A stretch of DNA of 64,000 nucleotides from Amyelois transitella (Eukaryota > Arthropoda > Insecta > Lepidoptera > Pyralidae), in NCBI RefSeq assembly GCF_032362555.1, contig NC_083513.1:9672001-9736000 (forward strand). Reading direction: 5' to 3'. Both the position numbers and the translations under genes were made by a program. The notes beneath the pieces were generated by a model that searched no databases, was not told where the DNA came from, and saw only the letters and a list, made by a program, of their open reading frames with translations. Position 1 is the stretch's first letter. The number at the start of each line of letters is the position of its first letter. Below are positions 13,032-23,700 of the stretch, piece by piece.

Positions 13032-16000
13032 TCACCGCACCCGGCCAGACGGCGAGCGCAAGTGCGAACGGATGTATCCGGTGCGGTAGTCCATCGCGTC
13101 TCGACTGCGGCCCGAGCCGTTGTTGCCGCGTTGGCGACGGCGGCTCCATCTTTTGGATTAGTAAACAATGATTGTAATCGCCTGTACCTATTGATTTACT
13201 TCCATAGGGTTTTTTATAAATAAAAGAGACTTTTAGCGGTCAAGTTACAAGGAAATGTATCATAAAACCTGACTAACTAAATTCAGGATCTTGGTCAAAA
13301 ACCGCGCTCATCTTGAGAGAGTTGAAGAACGCCAGGAGGATGATCTGAAGTACCTTTTGCTCTCGCGATTATTTCTGAAATACCTTTACGGGCCGATACC
13401 TATGTCAATTTAACCACTTGTAAACCAGTATTACAGCTAAATCTGTTCAGTGATTTTGATAGAGCGCTATGTCTAACTTAACTATTTACCTTATAAGATT
13501 ACCAGGCCAGAGTTTAAAGTTAATAATCATGAATTAGCTTACCGTATGAAAAATGTCTATAAAATTCACATTGGATAAAGGACAAAGCAGAAACTCATAC
13601 CTCAAAAGCCTCATGATATAGTCTGGCCAGTTATCCGGGAACATGACGAGGAAGAACCCGATGGTAATCAGTATCACCCCAGCCAACTTCATGCCTTCGA
13701 ACTGAGCGTCGTACAGAACTACGTCTAGAGCTGGAAATGATGAAATGTTCCACCATAATAAAAAATAAAAGCTCTTAGTCGTCTTTAACGACATCCATGG
13801 AAATGAGATTGAGTGGTCCTATTATTTTTTCTATTGGTGCCGGGCACCTCACGGCACATATTTTACAGTCTTAAAAAGTAAATCCCAGCCAGGGTTTTAA
13901 CACATTCCAAAGATCGTTAGTGTTAGGTAAAACATAATCCATTTAAATAACCCAAACAGATTTCGTGTTAGGTAAAACTTGCGTAAAAATGAAATTCACC
14001 AACCTGCCGACACAGGGACCGCCGTGATAAGAGCGAGCGATACAAATATATTGTATGTTATTATGTTGCCAAACTGGAACACCAGGTGGAACACTGGAAA
14101 AAAAGTTTGGGCCAAAGTATTACATTTTCTAGATAATCTATGCTGACACTTGACGTTAGGTGTGCGAAAGTAAGAAAGAATTAAGTAATAAAATTATAAA
14201 CAAATTCATCCAATCGAAATCGATAGAATACCGATACTAATATGCAGACTATATTTTTGTACCTTGGAATGAATATACATATTTATATTTGTAAGTACCT
14301 TGGTAATACTTTAATGAATTCAAATATGTTTTAAGTCTAAGCAATCAAAGCAGATTGTGGTTATTCTATGGATCTTCGAATTATCTCTCATCTCTCTTAC
14401 CTGCGACGTTTTACCTCAAAAAAACGTCACAAAAAAAAAACACAAGAAAGACAATTATCACAACAACTTACCCAGTAAAGAAACACTGGTCACCATCAGA
14501 TGCACCCACGGCATTCGGTGCGAGGGAATCATTTCCGATCCGGTGAGGTACAGCGCCAGGCAGACGGGCCAGAGGAGAGAAGCGCTGACCACGCCCAGGA
14601 TAGAGAAGAATAGGGCTTTCTGACCTGTATTCATCTCGCCCATCACCTTTCTGAACAGCACCTGTGTCAATAAAGAAATGTTTGGTAACTAGAGTTTGTG
14701 CCGTGTGGTTCCCGGCACCAGTACAAAAAAGATAAGGACCACTCCATCTCTTTCCCATGGGTGTCGTAAAAGGCGACTAAGGGATAGGCTTACAAACTTG
14801 GGGTTTCTTTTTTAGGCGATGGGCTAGCAACCTGTCGCTATTTGAATCTCAATTCTATCATTAAGCCAAATAGCTGAACGTGGCCATTCAGTCTTTTCAA
14901 GACTTGGCTCTGTCTACCCCGCAAGGGATATCGACCATATGTATGTATGTAGATGTAGATTTTGTTGAACGCGCAAACACGTTATACAACTCGTTCCCAT
15001 TAGGGAATCCTCTTGTTCTCCCACACCGCCCAAAGAACCTACATGCCGAATTTCACTTTTCTACGATTGTTATATACACCAAGACGCCTATGGCCGTATC
15101 AGAGAAGATGGCCGCCCCTACATTAGTGTGGTCGCCAACCTTGAAGATGGCGAATCCGGCCGCAGCACATGCGGCGAGCACCACCCCGCCCAGCGTAGAG
15201 CTGCCGGTGATGCCGTCCATATAGGCTAGGAGGGCAATGCCCGTGTCGCACAAAATGGCCGCCACGATCTATAGAACAAAAGTTTACATTAAGTATAAAA
15301 GTTTACAGGACTAATTTATATATGTTAACGCATATCCTGCATTTTCATTACGTAACTTCAAATAAGCACCGAAGAGAGTTATGAAGTTGGATGAAGCGAA
15401 GGAAGTATGCAGAGATCGTGTCAAGTGGAAAGAGGTAGTCTCTGCCTACTCCAGGAAAGAGGCGTGATTTTATTTATGTACCTATATAACTTCAAATATC
15501 AGGAAATACAAAATAATGCGTGTAAGTAAGGGTGTAAGTGATAATTTACTTGCTGCGAAAAACCTAACACCAGGCCTGCCACCAACTCACAGACTTATTA
15601 CCTAAGTATATCTTATACTCTTTGAATAAATTCTTTTTACTTTTTACTTTACTTTTAAGTAACGATTTATTAAGTGACTCACCCTGACTCCAACAAACTG
15701 CTCGTGCAGTATCACCCAAGACAGCAAGTACACGCAGTAGACGTTAGTCGCGAACAGCGTGACCACATCAGTTGACAGTAGGATCTTCAGCGAGTATGTG
15801 TACATGTAGATGGTCACTACCCACAGCAGGCAGAACAGGCCGCACCGACTTATGAAGCGGGCTACAGGAAACGTGCAAGTCAATCAAGGGAAAGCTCTTT
15901 ACTAGCGGCCCACACGGCTTCGCTCGTGGTACATACACAGTCTCAGATAATGTAACCTAAACTGTGAAAGAATTTTCATGTTCATTCATATTTTCTGAAG

Positions 16001-18530
16001 ATAAGTTCTTAAAAACAAACAAATTTATACACTTATTTGTATTAGTATAGACTAGGTGTGCCCGCGACTTCGTCCGCGTGGAATAGTTATTTTGGGCATC
16101 ATTGAAGCCCTCAAGGATGAATAATTTTTCCCAATTTTTTTCACATTCTCCATTATTTCTTCGCTCCTAATAGTTGCAGCGTGATGTTATATAGCCTAAA
16201 GCCTTCCTCGATAAATGGTCTATTCAAAACAAAAACAGAAATTTTAAATTCGAACCAGTAGTTTCTGAGATTAGCGTGTTCAAATAAACAAACAAACTCT
16301 TCAGCTTTATAATATTAGTATAGATTATTTCAGTACCGGATTAGCGACATAGCTGGAAAGTAAATGTTTTAGGTCCTATTGTTGTGGCCTTATTTTAGGG
16401 CATTCATTTGATCTAACAGATTGCGCCCGACACTCGGTGGTCGCATTACAAAGGGACACGAAAAGGCTGCGTCACGGAAATTTTAAAGCCAGCCATAATA
16501 GCTAGCCATACACGCACGGGATATCCCAACAGAAATCTGTCTGCCGGGCAGATCCGCGGTTCACCACACAACGTGACGGACACGAGACGGGCATTAGTTC
16601 AAATCCTGAATCCTGCGGGTGAATCCATGACTTTTTGTCACCATAAAAACATGGATGGCTGGCGGGACGACAGACGGGCATACAGCTAATATCATGCTTA
16701 TTAAGAAAAATAGAAAATACATAAGTTAGGAAAACTTTAATACTTAGCCAATTATAAAAAAATTTAAGTATTATGCCAATAATATTTCACTCAGGATAAA
16801 CAAAACGTAATTATATCACTCTGCTTATTCACTTATATTACGGCTGGACAGCCCTTGATCATTTCACATAATACATACGTACCAAATGTGAATCCTTTCT
16901 CCCTAAAGTCACTGAATGCGTCAAACACGATATCATTGGGAGTCTTGCATTTGTTGTGTATCAACATCACTATCAGGTACAGCGGATAGAAAAATATAAG
17001 CCAGTTTGTACAAAACCAGGCGGTGAAGAATGGGGCATTGTATTGGTTCTGCAAAAGAAATTGGCTAATTTTTATATTTCCTCCATGATAAATGACAATT
17101 ATGATTGGATGTTTAAATGCTCCATGAACACAGTAACAAACAGAATTTATCTTTGGAACATAATAAAAAAAATAAAAAATTGCAACACTTCTTGTTTTAC
17201 TTTTATGCATTCTTCTCTTTTTCGTTCTTTTAAACTCAATATTTTATCCCTTGCGGGATAGACAGAGTCAACAATCTTGAAAAGACTGAATGGCCACAGT
17301 CAGCTATTTGGCTTGATGATTCAAATAGTGACAGGTTGCTAGCCCATTGCCTAAGGAAGAATCCCAAGTTTGTAAGCCTAACCCTTAGTCGCCTTTTACG
17401 ACATCCATGGGAAAGAGATGGAGTGGTCCTATTCTTTTTTGTATTGGTGCCGGGAACCACACGGCACAAATACAAAATATACTATGTTATAAAGTATTTA
17501 ATTGAAGATAAGCTCATACAGTGAAAAAGAACTTACATGGCTGGGAATCTTAGTAGTATAATTGTTGAAAACAACATAAGGAGGCTCCATGCTAGGAATG
17601 ACTCCATAACTATTCAGCGGATAGTTTTGTAGGTACATGTGTTTGATGCAATGAGTTGCGGTCACCCATGACACTGTTAAGACAGCTGTCACACAAATAC
17701 CATAGTAAATCTGAAAATAACATCCTATAGTCAGAAAATATGTACCACAGTTCCTAAGTATATTGGCTATAAATAAAGCTATTGTAAAATATAAAGTGCT
17801 GGAGGTCTACTCAGGAATATTGGCAAAGCATAAGTCTTCTTTGCTCACTGGTCTGACTACATAAAAACCCATGCTGTTATAACTTGGACCAGAACACCTT
17901 TGTTGGATCGAGGTAGAAAGATATTTGAGGGGCACATGGTCAGCAGTGGTTGAATATTTGCTGAAGAAGATTTTTATTTTCTCAATATCTTTGGTTTACC
18001 TTTTCACTTAGACCAGTTTCATTTGACATTTTGACACATTTATCATAGAGAGGAAAGATGAAACATATACCCTATAAACTTAGATAGATAAGACTGCTTA
18101 CCTCTCTTATACGAAATTTTAAAATACACTGATTATTTTTGAAAATAAATATTGTACACTATAAGATAAAATAGATAAATTTGGCTGCCAAACTTTCATG
18201 GTTTACCTTCTTAGCAAATCTTGAGCAACAAGACCTGGGACATTTCTTGTCCCGTAACTGCCTCTCTTCATCTTGACTACTAGCCGCAGACTCACTGTAA
18301 GCCTGCTGCAGCGACGGCTGCGTCGTCAAAGGAGGAGCTGAGCAAATCGAAGCTTGAGGCGTTAGAGGAGCCCTAGGGCTGAGCGGAGTCGGCGGTCCAT
18401 TTGGGCGGTCCCTATCGCTGTCTCCAGCACTGCGGTCATTCTCCACAGCCTCTTCACTAGTTATTATCACAGATGGAGCGCGCACCCGCTTTGGATTGAA
18501 TATTGTAGGCAAGTCGCCGTCCCTTGCCAT
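13032..18530 (-). CDS. SLC35F3/F4-like solute carrier (putative thiamine or related transporter), complete (9 exons)
   Basis: Exons in transcript order: 18530-18207, 17710-17537, 17048-16883, 15861-15683, 15268-15140, 14661-14472, 14093-14004, 13730-13601 and 13149-13032; 499 residues plus stop, with all phases closing. The first 108 residues are a soluble Ser/Pro-rich cytoplasmic tail. The rest is a run of hydrophobic helices as in the drug/metabolite transporter fold (about ten in this family). Diagnostic strings include SWVILHEQFVGVR, then IVAAILCDTGIALLAYMDG, then ALFFSILGV and GMKLAGVILITIGFFLVMFP, which parallel human SLC35F3/F4. Human SLC35F3 has been linked to thiamine transport; the substrate here is inferred only. 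The exon 5 donor (AAG|GTTGGC) is weak. The last exon has two phase-compatible acceptors. I chose 13149 because its frame gives a plausible basic tail ending in RSHLRSPSGRVR. ATG at 18530 is the first in frame. R1 SINEs lie in three introns. Confidence 0.85.
13770..13859 (-). mobile_element. SINE family R1, 5' (head) fragment
   Basis: Only the head third of R1 is present, through the GTGCCGGGCACCTCACGGCAC end. It lies in the transporter intron about 40 bp upstream (in transcript sense) of the exon 8 acceptor. Confidence 0.6.
14698..14948 (+). mobile_element. SINE family R1, full-length copy
   Basis: Runs from GTGCCGTGTGGTTCCCGGCA to CATATGTATGTATGT. It lies in the transporter intron 5, just upstream of exon 6 in transcript sense, antisense to that gene. 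Confidence 0.75.
15365..15486 (+). mobile_element. LINE family R2, 5'-truncated copy with target-site duplication
   Basis: Last ~110 bp of the LINE (GAGAGTTATGAAG... AAAGAGGCGTGATTTTAT) flanked by the 12-bp repeat TAACTTCAAATA (15353-15364 and 15487-15498). Shorter 5' extent than the copies at 9213 and 19862, same 3' end. Confidence 0.75.
16049..16325 (+). mobile_element. Lepidoptera-type interspersed repeat (GTGCCCGCGACTTCGTCCGC family)
   Basis: Starts near GTGCCCGCGACTTCGTCCGC and ends TTTATAATATTAGTATAGAT. It carries a TAGCCTAAAGCCTTCCTCGA block and a CAGTAGTTTCTGAGATTAGC block familiar from many moth genomes. ATTAGTATAGA occurs at both edges. It is probably a non-LTR-derived or SINE element. 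Confidence 0.65.
17238..17468 (-). mobile_element. SINE family R1 copy lacking the extreme tail
   Basis: Matches R1 from TATCCCTTGCGGGATAGACAG through GGTGCCGGGAACCACACGGC, without the AATCACG/ATGTATG end. It lies in transporter intron 2. Confidence 0.7.
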
Positions 18531-19538
18531 AATTTTATTTGCCTCTTAGGCACTCATGGTATGAACTGACAACCACATCACCAGTAAACATACGTTAAAA
18601 GAGAAGAAATAATTATCAGCTGATTTTTATTTATTATCATGGTTGAATTTTCTCGTACACTTGACATTATTACACAAAATCTGATGGTTGTAAACACCTT
18701 TGCCTAGTTTTGACTGCATCGACGACTTGTTATTATTATTCAATAAGCGTCTTCATCGCTGGACCTGGCCTATCCAACCATTTTCCGTTTTTCTTTTCGT
18801 TTTCACTTTTTTTGACAGTTTTGTTTCGATCCGACATACAATCTCTTAACTTTGCAATTGACACATGTTTGTTTGACACTGATTGACTTCAAGATTTGCT
18901 AATTTGACATTTCTCAAAAGATCACTGGCAACATTGATTGTTGGTATTAAGCCGCGTATTCACCAGACCTATTGCAAAAAATGTTAAAATAAAAATTTTA
19001 TGCATCTTGAAACAAAGGCTGAATATTTTTAATAATATAATCAAATTAGGTTTCCATATACCGAATCTAAAACTGTCATATATTTTTGTCTGACGGTATA
19101 TTCAAGCATCACGCATAAACTAGAAATTGGCTAACACTTGACACAACGTTGACGTTGAAATTAAAAGTTTAAAACAAAACCGTCACTATACATAGCATCT
19201 TGTTTACCTAGGTGCCCAGGACGCTATCCCGTGGAAATAATACTTTTTCCCGGGATAAAAATATAATTTCCACGGACTTGCAACAAATGATACCGATAGC
19301 GAAACTGAGAGAAAAAGCTATAAAACTATTAATATCATTAATTTGGAATAGTTAAGACAGTATAGCAAGCACTTCGAGAATGTCTTGGAATTCCTACGGT
19401 AATAAAAATTTGAATTTGAAAATAGGAAAACGGATCACTGTGAAGTCGCAAGCAAAATCATATTGCTAAATGTTACATCTTATACATGTTCGTTGCAGAT
19501 TTTTACTCGTTACTTTGCTGTTCATAGGCATGGTCATT

Positions 19539-19735
19539 TCTTTTGGAAGAGCCTCGGTGTTCAAAATAAGGTACCCGGTTAAAATGCGTGATGCGCAGAA
19601 AAGCACGGGTTCAAATCCCACCTCAGCCATGTATCAATGATTATTCTTAAAGTTATGTAAATTAGTTTGAATACTAACTGATACTCTTACGGTAAGGAAA
19701 ATAACCATGAGAAAACCTGCACATAAAATGATTAA
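19539..19735 (+). mobile_element. tRNA-derived SINE
   Basis: A GGTTCAAATCCCACC block (RNA polymerase III B-box) near 19608-19622 is preceded at the right distance by a weak A-box-like segment. It is followed by an unrelated body ending in GAGAAAACCTGCACAT, the tail typical of lepidopteran tRNA-derived SINEs. It does not fold as a functional tRNA. Confidence 0.6.
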
Positions 19736-19754
19736 CAAAGTATGTTCGGTGACA

Positions 19755-19818
19755 TGAATTTTTAAAGGAGTAAAATTTACTCCTTTAAAAATCAATTCAA
19801 TCCTCAATTTAATTGAGG
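19755..19818. repeat. Two adjacent palindromes
   Basis: 19755-19789 has 15-bp perfect arms (ATTTTTAAAGGAGTA) around a 5-base spacer. About 12 bp later CCTCAATTTAATTGAGG is itself a palindrome. They lie between a SINE and a LINE copy. Confidence 0.7.
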
Positions 19819-19861
19819 TGCCTTATCCATTCAAAGTGTTATTTCATTTGGTATTCGATTA

Positions 19862-20103
19862 ACACAAGGAGAGTGTGGAGGGAAAGGTCGGAGTGGGAAG
19901 ACCTAGACGAACGTATCTTGATCAAATTAAGGACGTCCTGGTAAAGGGTCAGGTCAAAAGTACCCGAAACCGCCGAGCTTGTATGAAGAGAGTTATGAAT
20001 GTGGACGAAGCGAAAGAAGTATGCAGAGATCGTGGCAAGTGGAAAGAGGTAGTCTCTGCCTACCCCTCCGGGAAAGAGGCGTGATTTTATGTATGTATGT
20101 ATG
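19862..20103 (+). mobile_element. LINE family R2, longest copy, with target-site duplication
   Basis: Flanked by TATTCGATTA (19852-19861 and 20104-20113). Encodes on the plus strand the same C-terminal peptide as the copy at 9213-9431 (GRPRRTYLDQIKDVL to PSGKEA, stop), identical over about 60 residues, then GTGATTTTATGTATGTATG. The identity of the two copies suggests recent activity. Confidence 0.8.
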
Positions 20104-20745
20104 TATTCGATTACTTTTCGATTAATATACCTTTGCCTGTGAATATTTTTTATTTTGTCTATGAAATGCAGTCTTTCGTACCTTACTGTCATTGGTCAAT
20201 ATTCAAAGTTAAGATTTTTTTATTGGCGAAATTATTATCTGATTCTGTGGATTGGTCAATATTGTAGTACGGTATTATATGAATTGCCAGAAAAAAATAT
20301 TAATTTAATTTAATAACCGAAAGGGAACATAACATTCCACAAGCTTTATTTTTAATTTCTTATTTCACTATTGAAACTTTTTCAGACTAAGTAACTACTT
20401 AGTGCGAGGAAACTACTATAACTAATACTTTGCTTTTTTTTTTGTAGTAAAATTAGGTTTTCTTAAAAAAATATTAAAAAGTTATTCTACTCTATTGTCA
20501 ACTATTTTGCATTTTTGGAAGTAGATGGCAGCACAAAGTTTCATAATTTCACCGCCAGAGGGAGATAATTGGTAAGGAAGGCCTACTTGAAGCATCCGGG
20601 AACTCGCCATAGTAGTAGACATGGCGGGTATCAACCTGACTAAATGACGAAATAAATTTTGTTTGCTAATATAAGAACGTGTTACTGACGTAGATAAAGT
20701 GTTGATACTAAAAGACTAATTAAGTTTCATTGGATTAGGACAAAA

Positions 20746-23700
20746 ATGCAGAATGTTGGACAGTCTGAAAACAGAAATATCGATAAGGTGAATGTGCAAC
20801 TTGATGTGGTAAAATCGTCCACTCCTCAGAGTTCGGCTTCGAGTCCAGCCAAATCTGAAACCGAAACGTATTCAGGAGCGCCTGCCAAATACATGTCCGA
20901 TTCTTCGGAAAGCGAGGATGACTCTGTATCCGAGGTAAAACGTGTTTTGTTTTCAAAAGAGGCGGTGGCAGTGAGGGAATGTGATTATCTGTACCGCTCT
21001 AAATACTGCAAGGGACATCTTGTACATGTCTAATCTGACCATACAATTTCTTTTCCATGAAATATCTACAGTAATACTTGTTTTTATTCATATAGCACAT
21101 TGCAAAGTGCTTATCTATTATATATTCCCATTACAGTGCGTTGCTTGCCAAATATTCCGTAAAACGTCAGAAAGTCATATTGTACTACGTACTACTGAGT
21201 AATGCATGAAATTATTTATGCTAGCATCACCTAGACAGTATTTAATTGATTCTTTCTCATTCTGCAATACTGTAGTCATTATCTACCCCAGATACTTTGC
21301 ATTGTCTATTTGTGTTTTGGATGAGGTTCGAACTACGGTGGCCATGTTCCTTGGATCACATGCATTATTTTATGTAAATCAGTGATTTTGGCGTTTCGTC
21401 ACAATGTTTTGATGTAAACATGAAAATAATCTGATTTGGATGTATGTTTTAATGTAACATGGACATTAGTAACGTGACGTGCAAGTCCACGCGCGCGGAG
21501 ATTATGCAAAACGCCTATTGTAAATTCGCGCAAAATTGATGGTTATTGATGAATTACAAGGACCATTGACAGTAAATATAGTCGTACACTCGTCCTAACG
21601 CACCACATTGTCAGTACTTCTCATATATTTCTGATTGGTGTTATAGATCTTGCTGGCTTGTTTGTGCCTAAGCAGGCCAGACCTGTTGGTAAGTCAAAGA
21701 CAACCATTCTGAGTGCAGAGGGCTTCTCCAACACCAATAGCTATTGCCATTTGAGTGACTTACAATTAATCTGCATAATGTGTGTGCTATGGACAGATAC
21801 CACTTTTTTTGTTTTTCTTGATGTTGAATGGTCCTCGTGATTCTAACAAGCTGTGTCTCATTGTTCTCAACATCACTAATAAACTATAATGAGATATTTA
21901 AAATTGTGCATCTTGTAATCCTATATTGTTTTATTTTATTTGTAAACTTATACTAAAAACATATCTAACACAATTTACTGGCTCACTGTATTTTAACCAT
22001 GAATTTCCGAGTGATGTTTCAGTTTGTAACTTATCAATATTTAGTTATCACATTGTAATTATTTTAGTTTTTTTTTTTATTTCACTTAGCCTATAAAATT
22101 TGACAAGGATATTTTTGTTACATCTGAGGCAATCAAAAATGTCAATTTTTTTTAATTTAATGTGGCAATAATAAGTAAAGTCCACTATTCATGGTGTCCG
22201 GCAATACCATTACAGTTTTTAACAACAAAATTTCTACTTTTGACAGGATGACAATTTAAAAATAGTTAACTGATTATAAACATATGAGTTATTTAAATAA
22301 CTAATTTGCATTACACACAAAGTTTGCAAGGAAACACCTATAAAAATACAACTGCATGATACATTTCTCCTACTCCTCTATGTGAAGATAAATTTTCATA
22401 TTTGAATTATTTTTTCTTATATAAAGTTCAAATTTGTAGGTACCTAGTACAAAAATAAAACATGCCAGATTCATTTAAATTTTGGATTGATGAACCCTTG
22501 GGGATGTTTTTCATGATTTATTCTTTTATTTATTGTGTTGCCTGCCTCTGAAATACAAAGTCCCAGGTTCAACCTGGGCCATTAGGAAAAATGAACTTTT
22601 TGCAGATTGGCCTAGATTGGTTTATTGTTACTGTATCATAACAAGTGTTTAATTTTATTTTGGGCTCAATTTGTATAATATGTGTCCTGTATAAAAAAAA
22701 TATTGTATTAATACCTATCGATTGTGTTGACAGGCGGAAATGGAAGAAGAAGGTGGCGGTGCAGAGTCATCCAAATTCTTACTCTCTCATGACGACCCTG
22801 AGAGGGCTGTCGACCCCGAAATGCAAGCAAGGCTTGAAGCATTGTTGGAGGCTGCCGGTAAGACTTTTTTTTAATATTAATTATTATAAACTATTTTCAT
22901 ATTTGTTTGTAGACAATCACTTGACTGGTTCTGTCTGGAATATTTTTAATGACCTAATTATTTTATTTTTCTTTTTGTTACAACATTTTTATTTAGGAAT
23001 ATAGTCTGGAAATTTCATATCTCAATTTGTGCTGTTGCTCTTAATTCTGTATACATAACAGATGAGACCAATTTGACATTATGTTATGGAATGTACTAAC
23101 TGTCTTATAAAAAAAATCTTAAGTCAGCACACTACATTTATTTTCAAGTCAAAAAGATATATATCTGATTTGACCACTTGGTCTTTTCTAGTCACTTCAC
23201 TCTTCTGTTCATAACTAAAAAAAAGGTCGGTGTCACCCTTTGCCTAACAATAATGTGTTGAAAACATAGCATAAATACTTCTTAATGTTCACCAGTCGCT
23301 CAGCTCTGTAGCCAAGGACCCGCAATGTCATTAATACAAATAATCAGCTCTCCGGGGACAAACAGGAATATGCAAAGAAGAGAGATAGATTTAAAAAAAA
23401 TATGGTCGAATTTAAAACCGGCTCCTTTTTTAAATCGTTTAAAAACGTCGTTCAAAGTCACACCTGATCTGGAAATTACATGCAATAAATTAGGCGTATG
23501 AAGTGAAAAATATTAATTATATAAAATTACATGCATAGTTATTAAAATAAAAAAAAAACAAGTAAATTTGCCTACCTTACAAAATTGGCTATGCACGTCA
23601 CCGATTAATGGTTTATGCATTTCCGTTATTTCTGATTATAAGTAACTATCATGCATGAAAAGCCTATAAAAAACTAGATTTCTATACAAAGTCTAGGCGA

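Larger units (their letters stand above)
18531..20745. other. Divergent upstream region between the transporter and mask
   Basis: 2.2 kb separating two divergent start codons. It holds repeat fragments near 19205-19290, a tRNA-derived SINE (19539-19735), two palindromes (19755-19818) and a LINE R2 copy (19862-20103). Promoters of both genes must lie here, but no core element can be assigned from sequence alone. Confidence 0.5.

Noticed and set aside
12935..13168. Arg/Ala-rich 77-codon frame on the minus strand as the transporter's last exon
   Set aside because: The codon composition looks like an off-frame reading of a GC-rich exon. The alternative frame from 13149 gives a more credible C-terminus. 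It is kept only as an alternative in the findings.
14880..15224. 114-codon plus frame opposite transporter exon 5
   Set aside because: It is antisense to a well-supported exon and begins in SINE sequence.
19600..19625. tRNA gene suggested by GGTTCAAATCCCACC
   Set aside because: Only the B-box region fits. The acceptor and anticodon stems do not pair, and the downstream tail is that of a tRNA-derived SINE.
19875..20084. 69-codon open frame (GRPRRTYLDQ...), also found at 9235-9426
   Set aside because: It is not a host gene. Target-site duplications, variable 5' truncation and the (ATGT)n tail show it is the C-terminal scrap of a LINE.
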